Below are positions 13,201 to 19,780 of a DNA stretch of 64,000 nt, one piece after another. Source of the DNA: Apus apus (lineage: Eukaryota > Chordata > Aves > Apodiformes > Apodidae). The stretch spans positions 99,935,440 to 99,999,439 of the forward strand of contig NC_067284.1 in assembly GCF_020740795.1 (NCBI RefSeq). Direction: 5' to 3'. Each line of letters opens with the position of its first letter. The stretch's first letter is position 1. Both the position numbers and the translations under genes were made by a program. A model generated the notes under the pieces. The model had not been told where the DNA came from and made no database searches. It saw nothing but the letters and a program-made list of their open reading frames with translations.

Positions 13201-13565
13201 TAAAACAGAGTTTAAGATAGTTTAATATTGCATCTGGGGAGGGACACCCTCATCTCCTATTCTAATCACAGATAATCTGCTGGTGTCATTTTACGTATCA
13301 CTACACAAAGCAAGGCCAGAAGCAAAGCATCCACTTTAGGCAAATAAAAGCTTTTGATCCCGAAGTTTCCTGGTATTTAGATTTTGTGCCAATAATTATA
13401 CATGGTGTCATATCAACAAAGATTAACACATTTTTATTAACACCTCAGAACAATATAAACACAGCTTTACTTACTGATATCATTCCATGGTAGGTGTGTT
13501 TTTGTGGCTGGACCAGAAGTTCCTATTTGTCTATAGCAAAATATACAGTGAGCAGCCACTGACAT
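1077..13565 (-). CDS. SERAC1: SERAC1, N-terminal 436 codons (11 coding exons)
   Basis: SERAC1 is a serine-active-site, lipase-like protein of the mitochondrion/ER contact zone. It is linked to phosphatidylglycerol remodelling and cholesterol trafficking, and human loss causes MEGDHEL syndrome (family knowledge). Coding exons on the minus strand: 13565-13475, 12138-12102, 11789-11653, 10587-10498, 9546-9415, 8552-8431, 8118-7990, 6649-6536, 5074-4912, 2191-2041 and 1218-1077. They sum to 1308 nt, exactly 436 codons, with every junction phase matching and no stop. Visible parts: a hydrophobic N-terminal segment (about residues 33-50), a helical ARM-like middle (about 285-385), and the start of the hydrolase core with [15 protein letters not shown] (396-410), whose HG is the usual oxyanion-hole element. 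The nucleophile motif and the last third lie left of position 1. The gene is divergent from GTF2H5. Confidence 0.96.
1219..2040 (-). other. SERAC1 intron 11
   Basis: About 0.8 kb between the exons ending at 2041 and starting at 1218. I see no recognisable repeat or structured element. Confidence 0.8.
2041..2191 (-). CDS. SERAC1: SERAC1 exon 11
   Basis: Encodes [20 protein letters not shown], then [19 protein letters not shown] and [10 protein letters not shown] (to residue 388). It ends in AG, which completes Ser389 with the T that opens the next exon. The acceptor is CATATAG and the donor GTAAAG. It links the helical middle to the hydrolase domain. Confidence 0.95.
2192..4911 (-). other. 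SERAC1 intron 10
   Basis: A 2.7-kb intron. It holds a spaced 15-bp direct repeat (2485-2499 and 2506-2520), an ancient CR1 fossil (3755-4270) and an A-rich run near 4550. Nothing else was recognised. Confidence 0.75.
3755..4270 (-). mobile_element. Ancient CR1 LINE fragment
   Basis: The left end reads AGAATGTAAGAATGGTGCTA then CAGACCAAAGGCC, the inverted 3' end of an old amniote CR1 (compare the consensus phrase on TCAGACCAAAGGTCC). Further right, phrases around CTTATAAATCTCCATCATAT and CAATACAAAGTGTCTTAGTC continue the same element in decayed form. It is far more diverged than the other CR1 copies here. Orientation is the same as SERAC1. Boundaries are approximate. Confidence 0.65.
4912..5074 (-). 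CDS. SERAC1: SERAC1 exon 10
   Basis: Encodes [20 protein letters not shown], then [17 protein letters not shown] and IVRA (residues 285-338), ending one base into a Gly codon. The alternating leucine/isoleucine helices look ARM-repeat-like. Acceptor ATCCTAG, donor GTAAAA. Confidence 0.95.
5075..6535 (-). other. SERAC1 intron 9
   Basis: About 1.5 kb of intron. The open frames here are short and lack similarity to anything I know. No repeat was recognised. Confidence 0.75.
6536..6649 (-). CDS. SERAC1: SERAC1 exon 9
   Basis: Encodes [17 protein letters not shown] and on to [10 protein letters not shown] (residues 247-284), 38 codons with phase 0 at both ends. The glycine-rich [13 protein letters not shown] block is a hallmark stretch of SERAC1. 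The acceptor is CATTTCAG and the donor GTAATT. Confidence 0.95.
6650..7989 (-). other. SERAC1 intron 8
   Basis: About 1.3 kb, AT-rich. No repeat or exon was recognised. Confidence 0.75.
7990..8118 (-). CDS. SERAC1: SERAC1 exon 8
   Basis: Encodes [19 protein letters not shown], then [18 protein letters not shown] and TLAAQR (residues 204-246). Both ends are phase 0. The acceptor is CTTCTCACAG and the donor GTGAGT. Confidence 0.95.
8119..8430 (-). other. SERAC1 intron 7
   Basis: A 312-bp intron between two well-supported exons. A small palindrome, ATATACCCCAGGGGTATAT, sits at 8272-8290. Nothing else is visible. Confidence 0.8.
8431..8552 (-). CDS. SERAC1: SERAC1 exon 7
   Basis: Encodes [20 protein letters not shown], then [17 protein letters not shown] and KMKN (to residue 203). 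The proline run PPPPLP corresponds to the proline-rich loop of mammalian SERAC1. The acceptor is TACTACAG and the donor GTAAGT. The whole exon was missed as a long frame because it is short. Confidence 0.94.
8553..9414 (-). other. SERAC1 intron 6
   Basis: About 0.86 kb with no recognised element. Confidence 0.75.
9415..9546 (-). CDS. SERAC1: SERAC1 exon 6
   Basis: Encodes [20 protein letters not shown] and on to NNRHWH (residues 119-162). The acceptor GTAAAAG at 9548-9547 gives gap-free similarity to mammalian SERAC1. A second acceptor with a better pyrimidine tract lies exactly 69 nt upstream and is in frame; see the findings. Donor GTAATG. Confidence 0.92.
9547..10497 (-). other. SERAC1 intron 5, with alternative acceptor and AT-rich tract
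   Basis: Contains an AT-rich palindromic tract at about 9812-9844 and an alternative acceptor (T12ACTCAG, AG at 9617-9616) lying 69 nt upstream of the one used in the exon 6 model. Otherwise AT-rich and featureless. Confidence 0.7.
10498..10587 (-). CDS. SERAC1: SERAC1 exon 5
   Basis: Encodes [19 protein letters not shown] and on to RRPFN (residues 89-118), a strongly amphipathic basic helix conserved in the family. The acceptor is CTCTCACAG and the donor GTGGGT. It lies about 100 bp from a CR1 insertion in the adjoining intron. Confidence 0.94.
10686..11412 (+). mobile_element. CR1 LINE 3' fragment in SERAC1 intron 4
   Basis: A 5'-truncated CR1 on the plus strand. It starts near the segment translating to a decayed [14 protein letters not shown], followed by [18 protein letters not shown] and the [17 protein letters not shown] / [13 protein letters not shown] stretch in another frame. 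These are the C-terminal part of CR1 ORF2 after the reverse transcriptase. It ends with GGTCCCTTCCAACCTGGCAT then TCTATGAT, the CR1 3' terminus. Several frameshifts show that it is dead. It lies antisense to SERAC1. Confidence 0.93.
11653..11789 (-). CDS. SERAC1: SERAC1 exon 4
   Basis: Encodes [17 protein letters not shown] and on to SPSEYQ (residues 43-88). It completes the hydrophobic stretch and then becomes charged. The acceptor chosen is TTTAAAG, leaving a single A to complete GGA(Gly); the next AG two bases downstream would break the frame. Donor GTAAGA. Confidence 0.92.
11790..12101 (-). other. SERAC1 intron 3
   Basis: A 312-bp AT-rich intron with no recognised element. Confidence 0.8.
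12102..12138 (-). CDS. SERAC1: SERAC1 exon 3 (37-nt micro-exon)
   Basis: This very short exon encodes the end of Arg31 and then [11 protein letters not shown] plus two bases of Gly43. The acceptor is TTCTTCAAG and the donor GTGAGT. It holds the first half of the predicted membrane segment. Phases 1 and 2 at its ends fit both neighbours exactly, which supports it despite its size. Confidence 0.9.
12139..13474 (-). other. SERAC1 intron 2
   Basis: About 1.3 kb. Open frames of about 90 codons on the minus strand (12471-13003) have no recognisable similarity and look like chance. No repeat was recognised. Confidence 0.7.
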
Positions 13566-13566
13566 T
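13475..13566 (-). CDS. SERAC1: SERAC1 exon 2, initiator ATG
   Basis: The exon begins one base before the ATG (13565-13563), after the acceptor ...ATATACAG. It encodes [18 protein letters not shown] and on to PWNDI (residues 1-30) and ends with the first base of an Arg codon before a GTAAGT donor. The N terminus is Cys-rich and basic and resembles the SERAC1 start in mammals. It may contribute to mitochondrial or membrane targeting (inference). Confidence 0.92.
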
Positions 13567-13666
13567 CTGTATATTAAAAAAAGGAAAAGTAATGATTGAT
13601 TTGAAAATCACAGCAGAAAACCTGTAGCAGTTTTCTTTCCTATCTTTTTACAGCAAATGTCATGAT

Positions 13667-13711
13667 AGCAAAGATCATTATTTACAGCAAAGATCATTTT
13701 TATGATCTTTG
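13667..13711. repeat. Direct and inverted repeat around AAAGATCAT
   Basis: GCAAAGATCATT occurs twice, 20 bp apart. The second copy forms a perfect 10-bp stem, CAAAGATCAT (13688-13697) with ATGATCTTTG (13702-13711), around a TTTT loop. It lies about 120 bp before the SERAC1 exon 2 acceptor. Confidence 0.8.
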
Positions 13712-15064
13712 ATAAACATGAACCATGTTTATGTCATTTCACTCCATATAAAATGCTATAATCAAACAGGTCTTTAAAATCCTCAATTTATCAGGCTATG
13801 TTTCAATTACAAGAAAAGTTTAAAGCAATTTTTCATACAATTACATGTTACTGTTGATTTTAGTGAGTACGTATCTCCAATTCTCTGCTTGTATGTCTCC
13901 TTTCCTACTTCACAGTAGCTCTCCCTTCAATACCAGATACAGTCCTAACTCCATCAAGGTATTACTCGTCATGACATGGGCTTTAATACAACTCAGTAAC
14001 CAACTGCTTCTAAAGTTCATAAGTGATCATGTTAGCAAGTAACTCTTTTATTTTGACTGTAAAAGAGTCATGATCTTTAGTCCACTAATCAAGGCTGCAC
14101 CTTAACCACCACATAAAAGTTCAAAGAAAGTACAGCTAACACGAGACAAGCACTAATAAACAAGGCAATTTAGGCCAGGCAAAAGCACTCACACATATAT
14201 ATACCATTTTATGTATTAGCAATGTTACTGCCTCCACATTTGATTTATCAAAGAAAAACTTACCTAAAGTTAGGAAAATACACAAACTGGCTTTGATGAC
14301 CCACAACAATAAAATTCTGTTGTTACTTCTGCCAAAGACATAATTTCCAGTCTTAATAAATAGAACGTGTAGTATCTTTAATGCAAAAATTATGCCAGAA
14401 TCCACAAAAAACATTAAGCTTCTATAGCAATCACAAACCCCATATAAGTTTGTTGTGGTACACACTGCAGCAGTAACACAAAATTTGTATTTTAAGGTAG
14501 GTGAAATTTTAGTGTCTGCATTGATACATTTACACTGACTGAAATAACTGAGTTAAGTGAATCTGTTTAAATAGATTTAAAACCACACCACTACCTATCA
14601 TATACCTTTTCCTGTTTGCTAAAAAGTTTTAATTTTTCTGTTCTCTTGTTTGCGTTTGGGGGATTTTGGAAAAATGTCAGTATTACCCCAGCACTGCCAC
14701 AATCATAGCAGACAACTTTTTTACTTCTGTCATTTCAGTATCATGTTTACCCATTCACTTCAACACAGCACACAACATTATGAAACACTTCTAAGACATT
14801 GATAATTAGTCCTCTGGAGACACCTCCCATGCCTCCAAACTTCCTGTCTAAACTATGACAGCTCTTTTTCTATCTTTATTCACAGAACCATACTCATATT
14901 TATTCTCCTGCCTAACCACAGTCTGTAAATGAAATAAATACACAGTTCAGCAACAGCAAGTGCCGCAGTTCCCTGAATTCAAAGCATGCACCTGCAAACA
15001 CAAGAGGCCAAAGTGAATACCATTTGTTTGTTGCCAGAAACCTCTGTTCAGGTCCAAGAGCACG

Positions 15065-15340
15065 TATCATAGACTCACAGACTGGTATGGGTTGGAAGGG
15101 GCCTTAAAAATAATCTAGCACACCTGCTAGACAAGGTTGCTCAAAGCCCCATCCAACCTGGCCTTGAACACTTCCAGGAAAGGGGCATCCACAAGTTGCC
15201 GGGGCAGCCTGTTCCAGTGTCTCACCACCCTGACAGTAAAGAATTTCTTCCTTATAGCTAATCTAAGTCTACTCTCTTTCAGCTTAAAACCGTAACCCCT
15301 CGTCCTATAACTACATATAAAAATATCACGCAAGAAGACT
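15065..15340 (-). mobile_element. CR1 LINE 3' fragment in SERAC1 intron 1
   Basis: A minus-strand CR1. The inverted terminus ATCATAGACTCACAGACTGG is at the left, followed by GGTTGGAAGGGGCCTT. The frame on the minus strand reads RLAIRKKFFTVRVVRHWNRL and PRQLVDAPFLEVFKARLD, the C terminus of CR1 ORF2. The element is 5'-truncated and lies about 230 bp from the CpG island. Confidence 0.93.
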
Positions 15341-15896
15341 CACGTTACACCGTTTCTCAGCTGGTTCAGGAAGCTTTGCAGCCCGCAACACGCTCCCGCA
15401 CCAGCCCGCGCCCCTGGGGCCGTGTGGGGTCAGCGCTTCTGCAGGTAGGGCAGGAGCTCTTGCTGCCTCACAACTGGGGCACGTCCTTTAAATTCACAAT
15501 TTTAGGCAACGCAATATCTAAATGGCCAAGGAACAAAGCGGGGACGACCCTGTGCCTCTTCCCAAAGGGGGAAAACCCCTCAGTTGTTGCCTCTGAGGCG
15601 CCCACACGGCGTGGGCGAAGCCGGAGGCACCGCAGCCGCTTCTGGAGGGCGTGAGAAGCGCGGGCCCCCCGGGGCGGCGCAGCACGGCAGGCGCGCTGGC
15701 CGCCGTGCTCCGGGAGCCCAGGGAGGCCGAGATGCTGGAAACAGTACATTAACCGGGGACACACCCCGCAGCCCCTCGGAGGTAAACAAGCACGCCGCTT
15801 CGGCCGGCGGCGACTGAGGGGCTGAGACCCCCCCGCGTCCCGCCCCGGAGCCCGACCCCGCCCGACCCCCCGCCCTGGGGCGGAGGCCCCACTCAC

Positions 15897-15950
15897 CTGC
15901 TGCCGCCGCCGCCCGCACGGCGTCTCCGCGCTCCCGTGACGTCAGCACGC
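15897..15950 (-). other. SERAC1: SERAC1 exon 1 (non-coding, 5' end approximate)
   Basis: A strong donor, CAG|GTGAGT on the minus strand, ends an exon at 15897 inside the CpG island. Joining it to the exon at 13566 puts CAGA in front of the ATG, giving A at -3. The transcription start is not visible; the upstream limit is a guess placed near the CRE. The exon is inferred from the donor, the island and the need for a leader exon. Confidence 0.6.
15937..15944. promoter_or_regulatory. Palindromic CRE (TGACGTCA)
   Basis: A full consensus ATF/CREB site, close to the inferred SERAC1 start. Being palindromic, it can act on both divergent genes. Occupancy is inferred. Confidence 0.75.
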
Positions 15951-15964
15951 CGCGGGCCGCCCGG

Positions 15965-15969
15965 CCAAT
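15965..15969 (+). promoter_or_regulatory. CCAAT box (NF-Y type)
   Basis: CCGGCCAATCCGG places CCAAT inside a GC-rich palindromic context, 20 bp from the CRE. The NF-Y plus CREB pairing is common in TATA-less bidirectional promoters. Confidence 0.65.
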
Positions 15970-16008
15970 CCGGAGGCGAGGCCGGCGGCGGAGGCCTCAG
16001 CGGGCCCG

Positions 16009-16022
16009 GTGCGCCTGCGCGC
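16009..16022. promoter_or_regulatory. NRF1-like site
   Basis: GTGCGCCTGCGCGC closely resembles the NRF1 consensus YGCGCAYGCGCR. NRF1 control would suit a mitochondrial protein gene such as SERAC1 (inference). Confidence 0.5.
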
Positions 16023-16062
16023 GGCACGCGCCCGTTTCCTCCGCCGGGGAGCGGTTGGCGGC

Positions 16063-16116
16063 GGTTGGTGGCGGAGGCGACGGTTGGTGGCGGAGGTGAC
16101 GGGTGGCGGAGACCGG
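16063..16116 (+). repeat. 19-bp tandem repeat in promoter/5' leader
   Basis: GGTTGGTGGCGGAGGCGAC (16063-16081) is repeated as GGTTGGTGGCGGAGGTGAC (16082-16100), then a shortened third copy, GGGTGGCGGAGAC. A related GCGGTTGGCG precedes it. It is a small minisatellite downstream of the CRE, possibly in the GTF2H5 5' leader. Confidence 0.85.
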
Positions 16117-16495
16117 AGCCTCGGGGGGCGGCGGGACCGGCTGGTCGGGAGCTGCCCCGCCTGCTTACGGGCCCTGGCCATCCCGGGGGCGGGTTGGGGC
16201 TTGTCTCCCTGCGCCCGGGCCGCCTGTTCGCAAGGCCGCGGGGCCCGGCGCTGGGCCGCGGGCTGCTGGCCGAGCTCGGGGCGGCTGGGCCCGGGGCGGG
16301 AGTAGGGCTGCCCCGGCTGCTGCCGGGGGCGAGGGCTTTCATTGTCACAGTTCCGTGCCCCACTTGTCCCGGCGCGCCTCTCTCCGACTGCCCGGCCTTT
16401 CGGCCTTACAGCCTGGCAGCCGTGCGGGTCCGGGGAGGCGAGCCGGCCTGAGGCATCTCCGAGTTCAACGGAGGCGTTGTTGCTTTTTCTTTCAG

Positions 16496-16601
16496 AGTTC
16501 GTCTGTGTAACTCAAAGCAAGAGTTATCCCCGTCACCTCTTCAGCGTTTATAAGAGAGCTGAGAAGATGGTGAATGTCCTGAAAGGTGTTCTGATTGAAT
16601 G
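16496..16601 (+). CDS. GTF2H5: GTF2H5 exon 2 (5' leader plus first 35 coding nt)
   Basis: The acceptor GCTTTTTCTTTCAG ends at 16495. The leader 16496-16566 contains no upstream ATG. The coding part gives [11 protein letters not shown] plus TG of Cys12. The donor is GTTAGT, weaker than consensus because of T at +3. If unspliced, the frame would run into a hydrophobic tail and stop at 16675, so correct splicing here decides the product. GTF2H5 exon 1 must lie in the island upstream; its donor could not be fixed. Confidence 0.93.
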
Positions 16602-18302
16602 GTTAGTAACAGCACTTATTGTCTCTCGTGTGTCAGAGTTTGCATATTTATTTAGAGATGCACATATTTCTAAGTAACTTAGGAGCCTAGTCAGAAAAAA
16701 AAAAAAATGTTGTGAGAAGGGGTAATGCTGAAGAAGCAGACAGAAGAAAACTGTGACCACTGGGGGAAGGAGAAGCAGTTGTAGGTAATTATAAATCCAG
16801 ACTCCTTTTTTCTTTCCAAGATACTCTTTCCTACTTATGTTTAACCATTAGATGCTTGCTCTTGTTCTTTATTTTGCTTTCAAATAAGTAGGTTTTTATT
16901 GTTTGCAAGTGGTGTGTTCCTTTACTGATTCTACATGAAGATGAGATAATATTTCATCCTTTCTGTCTTTGTCAACTTCTGACAAATTCCATTCGAGGCT
17001 TACATGTTTGTAGATCATCGTACTCAAAAGCAATATGCTTGTAGTTTGTAGAAGTAACATTTTGGTGTATATGCAGTAAACATGTTTTCATGCAATCTGA
17101 AGTCTAGACTAAGAATCAGATAAATGCTTGCCTCCAAAGTAAAAAGAATCATCAGTCAAGGTTTGTGGGGTCCTTGCATAGAATTATATGGCATATAAGA
17201 TTTTTGCTGTACACTTAGACTGTAAATATATTAACAGATTATAAACTGCACAAAAGCCAGAGAATGTTGAACCTCTTGTTATGTGCCTGCATCGTGCATA
17301 CAGCTGTGAGCTTGCCACAGCCAGCTGCTGAACTGACTGGACGTTAACCAGCTCAGCAGCTGGCTGTCTTAAGATAAGCTCTTTGATCCACTGAATTTTT
17401 TAAGAATTCTGGCAATATTATTCTGTTACTCATTTTTTATAAAACATGCTCTTTGCTAAAACTTAAACTTTGAAACCACTTTATCCGGCTGGTTAGTATA
17501 TTGCAGCTGTTTCAATTACCTGTAATTGTCATAGTTTCAGAAGGTTTTCTTGTAAACACTTAAATTTAACTTGGAAGGTGACATCAGGAAAAATAAGAAA
17601 CTGGTCAATTACACTGTGATAAATATACATTTTACGTGTGACCACTATTTCTCTGTGCTATACTACTTTGTGTGAGAACTGTTTTCTCATGGGTTTTGAT
17701 TACTTTTAAACACAAATGTGCTGTAAGAAAAAATGTTTTTATGGTGCTGTTTCTGGAGATAGAAATGGAAGTTCAAGCTTGCCCCACTAAGGGTTGATTG
17801 GTTGGGGTTTTTTTGTTGTTGTTTTTTTAAGCTACTCTATAACAGCAGCATGGAGGCACTTTTCTGCTAATCAAGCAGCCAGTTCTTCTCTTTAGACTTG
17901 TTGTCAGTTTATTTTTATCTCTAAAGTAACCCAAGCACTTACTATTGTGAAAGAAGCAATTTTTTCAAAAGCTTCATAAACTTTCTTTAAATTGTGAGCA
18001 ATTCTGGACATTAATCCCCCACATAACTTTGGAAGTGTCTTCAAAGAGTGGGATTTTTTGTTTGTTTTTAACTGTATCTTATTACAGTGTTTTGGGATCT
18101 GATGTGTGTTTGTCTTTACAGTGACCCAGCAATGAAGCAGTTTCTGCTCTACCTGGATGAGTCAAATGCATTGGGAAAGAAGTTCATCATACAAGACCTG
18201 GATGAAACTCATGTCTTTGTATTAGCCGAGTTGGTTAGCTTCCTCCAGGAGAGAGTGGGCGAGTTAATGGACCAGAACTCTTTTCCTATTACTCAGAAGT
18301 AA
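16567..18302 (+). CDS. GTF2H5: GTF2H5 (TTDA/p8), complete, two coding exons
   Basis: The smallest subunit of TFIIH. It binds and stabilises the p52 subunit, stimulates the XPB ATPase and is needed for nucleotide excision repair; human defects cause trichothiodystrophy A (family knowledge). CDS join 16567-16601 and 18122-18302: 216 nt, 71 residues plus TAA, the same length as the human protein. It starts [12 protein letters not shown] and ends [18 protein letters not shown]. Only a few conservative differences from human are apparent ([17 protein letters not shown] in the middle). The ATG has A at -3 and G at +4. It is divergent from SERAC1. Confidence 0.98.
16602..18121 (+). other. GTF2H5 intron 2
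   Basis: A 1.5-kb intron in phase 2 between the coding exons. It contains the 17317-17367 hairpin and a T-rich stretch near 17800. No transposon was recognised. Confidence 0.85.
17317..17367 (+). repeat. Strong hairpin, 19-bp stem, in GTF2H5 intron
   Basis: ACAGCCAGCTGCTGAACTG (17317-17335) pairs with CAGCTCAGCAGCTGGCTGT (17349-17367) through 18 Watson-Crick pairs and one A.C mismatch around a 13-nt loop. A short outer stem (CTT/AAG at 17311 and 17371) extends it past an internal loop. The size is like a short pre-miRNA, or it may be a decayed inverted repeat. No miRNA identity is claimed. Confidence 0.8.
18122..18302 (+). CDS. GTF2H5: GTF2H5 exon 3, coding part
   Basis: The acceptor TTTGTCTTTACAG ends at 18121. 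The exon opens with T completing Cys12, then [20 protein letters not shown], and ends in the TAA at 18300-18302. The exon continues into the 3' UTR. Confidence 0.97.
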
Positions 18303-19780
18303 AAAAACCACCTAGAGAAGTGAGATTATTGCAAATTTTGGAATAGTGAGTTTCAATAGCTTGCTTTGCTACTGTTAGTTCTAAGAGGAAGTGGCTACTC
18401 TAGAAAATTGATCATTTTCATAGGCAAAATACTTTTGAATTGGATTTTATTTCTCATTCATTAAAATCCTTGAAATGATACACTTGAGGAGTGGCCTAGA
18501 GAATTTTTAATGTGCGCTCCCTGTTTTTCTTTAGAATTTTTAACTTGCCAGATTGTATGACTCAAAGATGAGAGTAGTGTTTCTGTATTAGAATGGTATA
18601 TTAAAGCCTCTGACATATTACATTGTCCTGGTTTAATGGGTTTTATACACCAAAACAAAAGTTGGTATGAGATTTCTCTTGGATTTGGTGGTTTTTTGGT
18701 TTGCTGTTTCTTTGTTTATTTTTTTCTAAACACTTTACAAATGCCCCATACTACTCGCCTGCTTTTACCAAGGCTGTGCTTTCTGTGTTGTTCTGGGTTT
18801 GGGGAGTGGTGAATAATAGAGAGATGGGGACAACAAAATCCATTACCCCAGATCATCACGTTTTAACTGCAAATTGATTACTTGCATATTGACAATAGCA
18901 AATTAAAGGGGTGAATTGTTGATCTACCTATGAAGAAAAAAGCTAGTTTAATTTTGGGGTGGGTTGGGATTGTTTTGCCCTTCAGGTTAGCTCTTCCTCC
19001 CTGCTTGCACTTTGCTCCAAAGAGCCTTATAGTTTCATAGGTTTTTATACATAGAGTAAAAATTCTGATTTGCATTTGTAGCTCATTATCTCAGACCCTG
19101 GCTTATTTAGTAAGCCAGCTAGTGCATAATGATAAAACCTGTGAAGTTTTCTGTCTAGAAATGTGGTAGATACAGATGACAGAAACAAAAAGAATATTGT
19201 GTATTACCTTTTCTCTTACCCTACTTACTACTCAAAATAGTCAAATTTCTTTGACTTATGAGTAATAATTTATGAATGAAAGACTTCCTAGAATATTATT
19301 TCAAAGGGAAGCTTGGTTTTCAGACTTGCTGTTCTTCATTAGGTAGATGCCATCTTTTTATCTTTGGGGGAAAAACAATTGTAAATAGGCTTTTATAAGG
19401 AACATTTTTCTTTGTTGCCTCTTCCATTTGCTTTTTTTTGCTTGTCCAGTAGATATCAGGTTAGTTGAGGTTATGTTTTGTTTCTTTTCTAGGAATAGGG
19501 AAGCTTCAGAAGAAAGGTTCATTGGATGTTTTTAGTCAAAAAGCTATCCAAAGAGTGTTGTGCAGAATTGCATATTGTGTGAATGAGCACATAGCCCTGT
19601 GGAATTCACCTTCATGTAGTTTCTGCCCCAATCCATCCCTTTCCCTCTGGCTGTACAGAACTATGGGGTTTGGTCCAAGTTGTTTCATCTTTCTTTTACG
19701 AGTGGATGCTTCCCTCGTTACATAGATGAAGAACCAGCTACACATCTTCACTTGAAATAAAAAGTTGAAATTTTAATGAA
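18303..19780 (+). other. GTF2H5: GTF2H5 3' UTR (inferred)
   Basis: AT-rich sequence after the stop with no transposon recognised. Its extent rests on the poly(A) signal choice at 19756. Confidence 0.5.
19756..19761 (+). terminator. GTF2H5: Probable GTF2H5 poly(A) signal (AATAAA)
   Basis: AATAAA is followed about 25 nt later by GGCTTGTGGTTCC, a GU-rich downstream element, giving a 3' UTR of about 1.5 kb. Alternatives are ATTAAA at 18460 and AATAAA at 20022. Transcript data would decide which is used. Confidence 0.5.

Larger units (their letters stand above)
13567..15896 (-). other. SERAC1 intron 1
   Basis: A 2.3-kb first intron. It contains a 10-bp hairpin with direct repeats near exon 2 (13667-13711), a CR1 fragment (15065-15340) and, toward its 5' end, the flank of the CpG island. 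Confidence 0.7.
15570..16450. promoter_or_regulatory. CpG island, SERAC1/GTF2H5 bidirectional promoter
   Basis: An abrupt GC- and CpG-rich block between head-to-head genes: SERAC1 exon 1 reads left from about 15,950 and GTF2H5 reads right. No TATA box is visible. It contains the CRE, CCAAT and NRF1-like sites listed separately. The open frames inside it on both strands (77-171 codons) are Pro/Arg/Gly/Ala-rich, as random GC-rich DNA gives, and are not called as genes. Confidence 0.9.

Noticed and set aside
14136-14465. 109-codon minus-strand frame with hydrophobic stretches inside SERAC1 intron 1.
   Set aside because: No matching splice context, no family resemblance and AT-rich composition. 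SERAC1 exon order is already complete across this intron.
15376-16510. Open frames of 77-171 codons on both strands around the SERAC1/GTF2H5 island.
   Set aside because: Same GC-composition artefact. They overlap the promoter and non-coding first exons, and none resembles a known protein.
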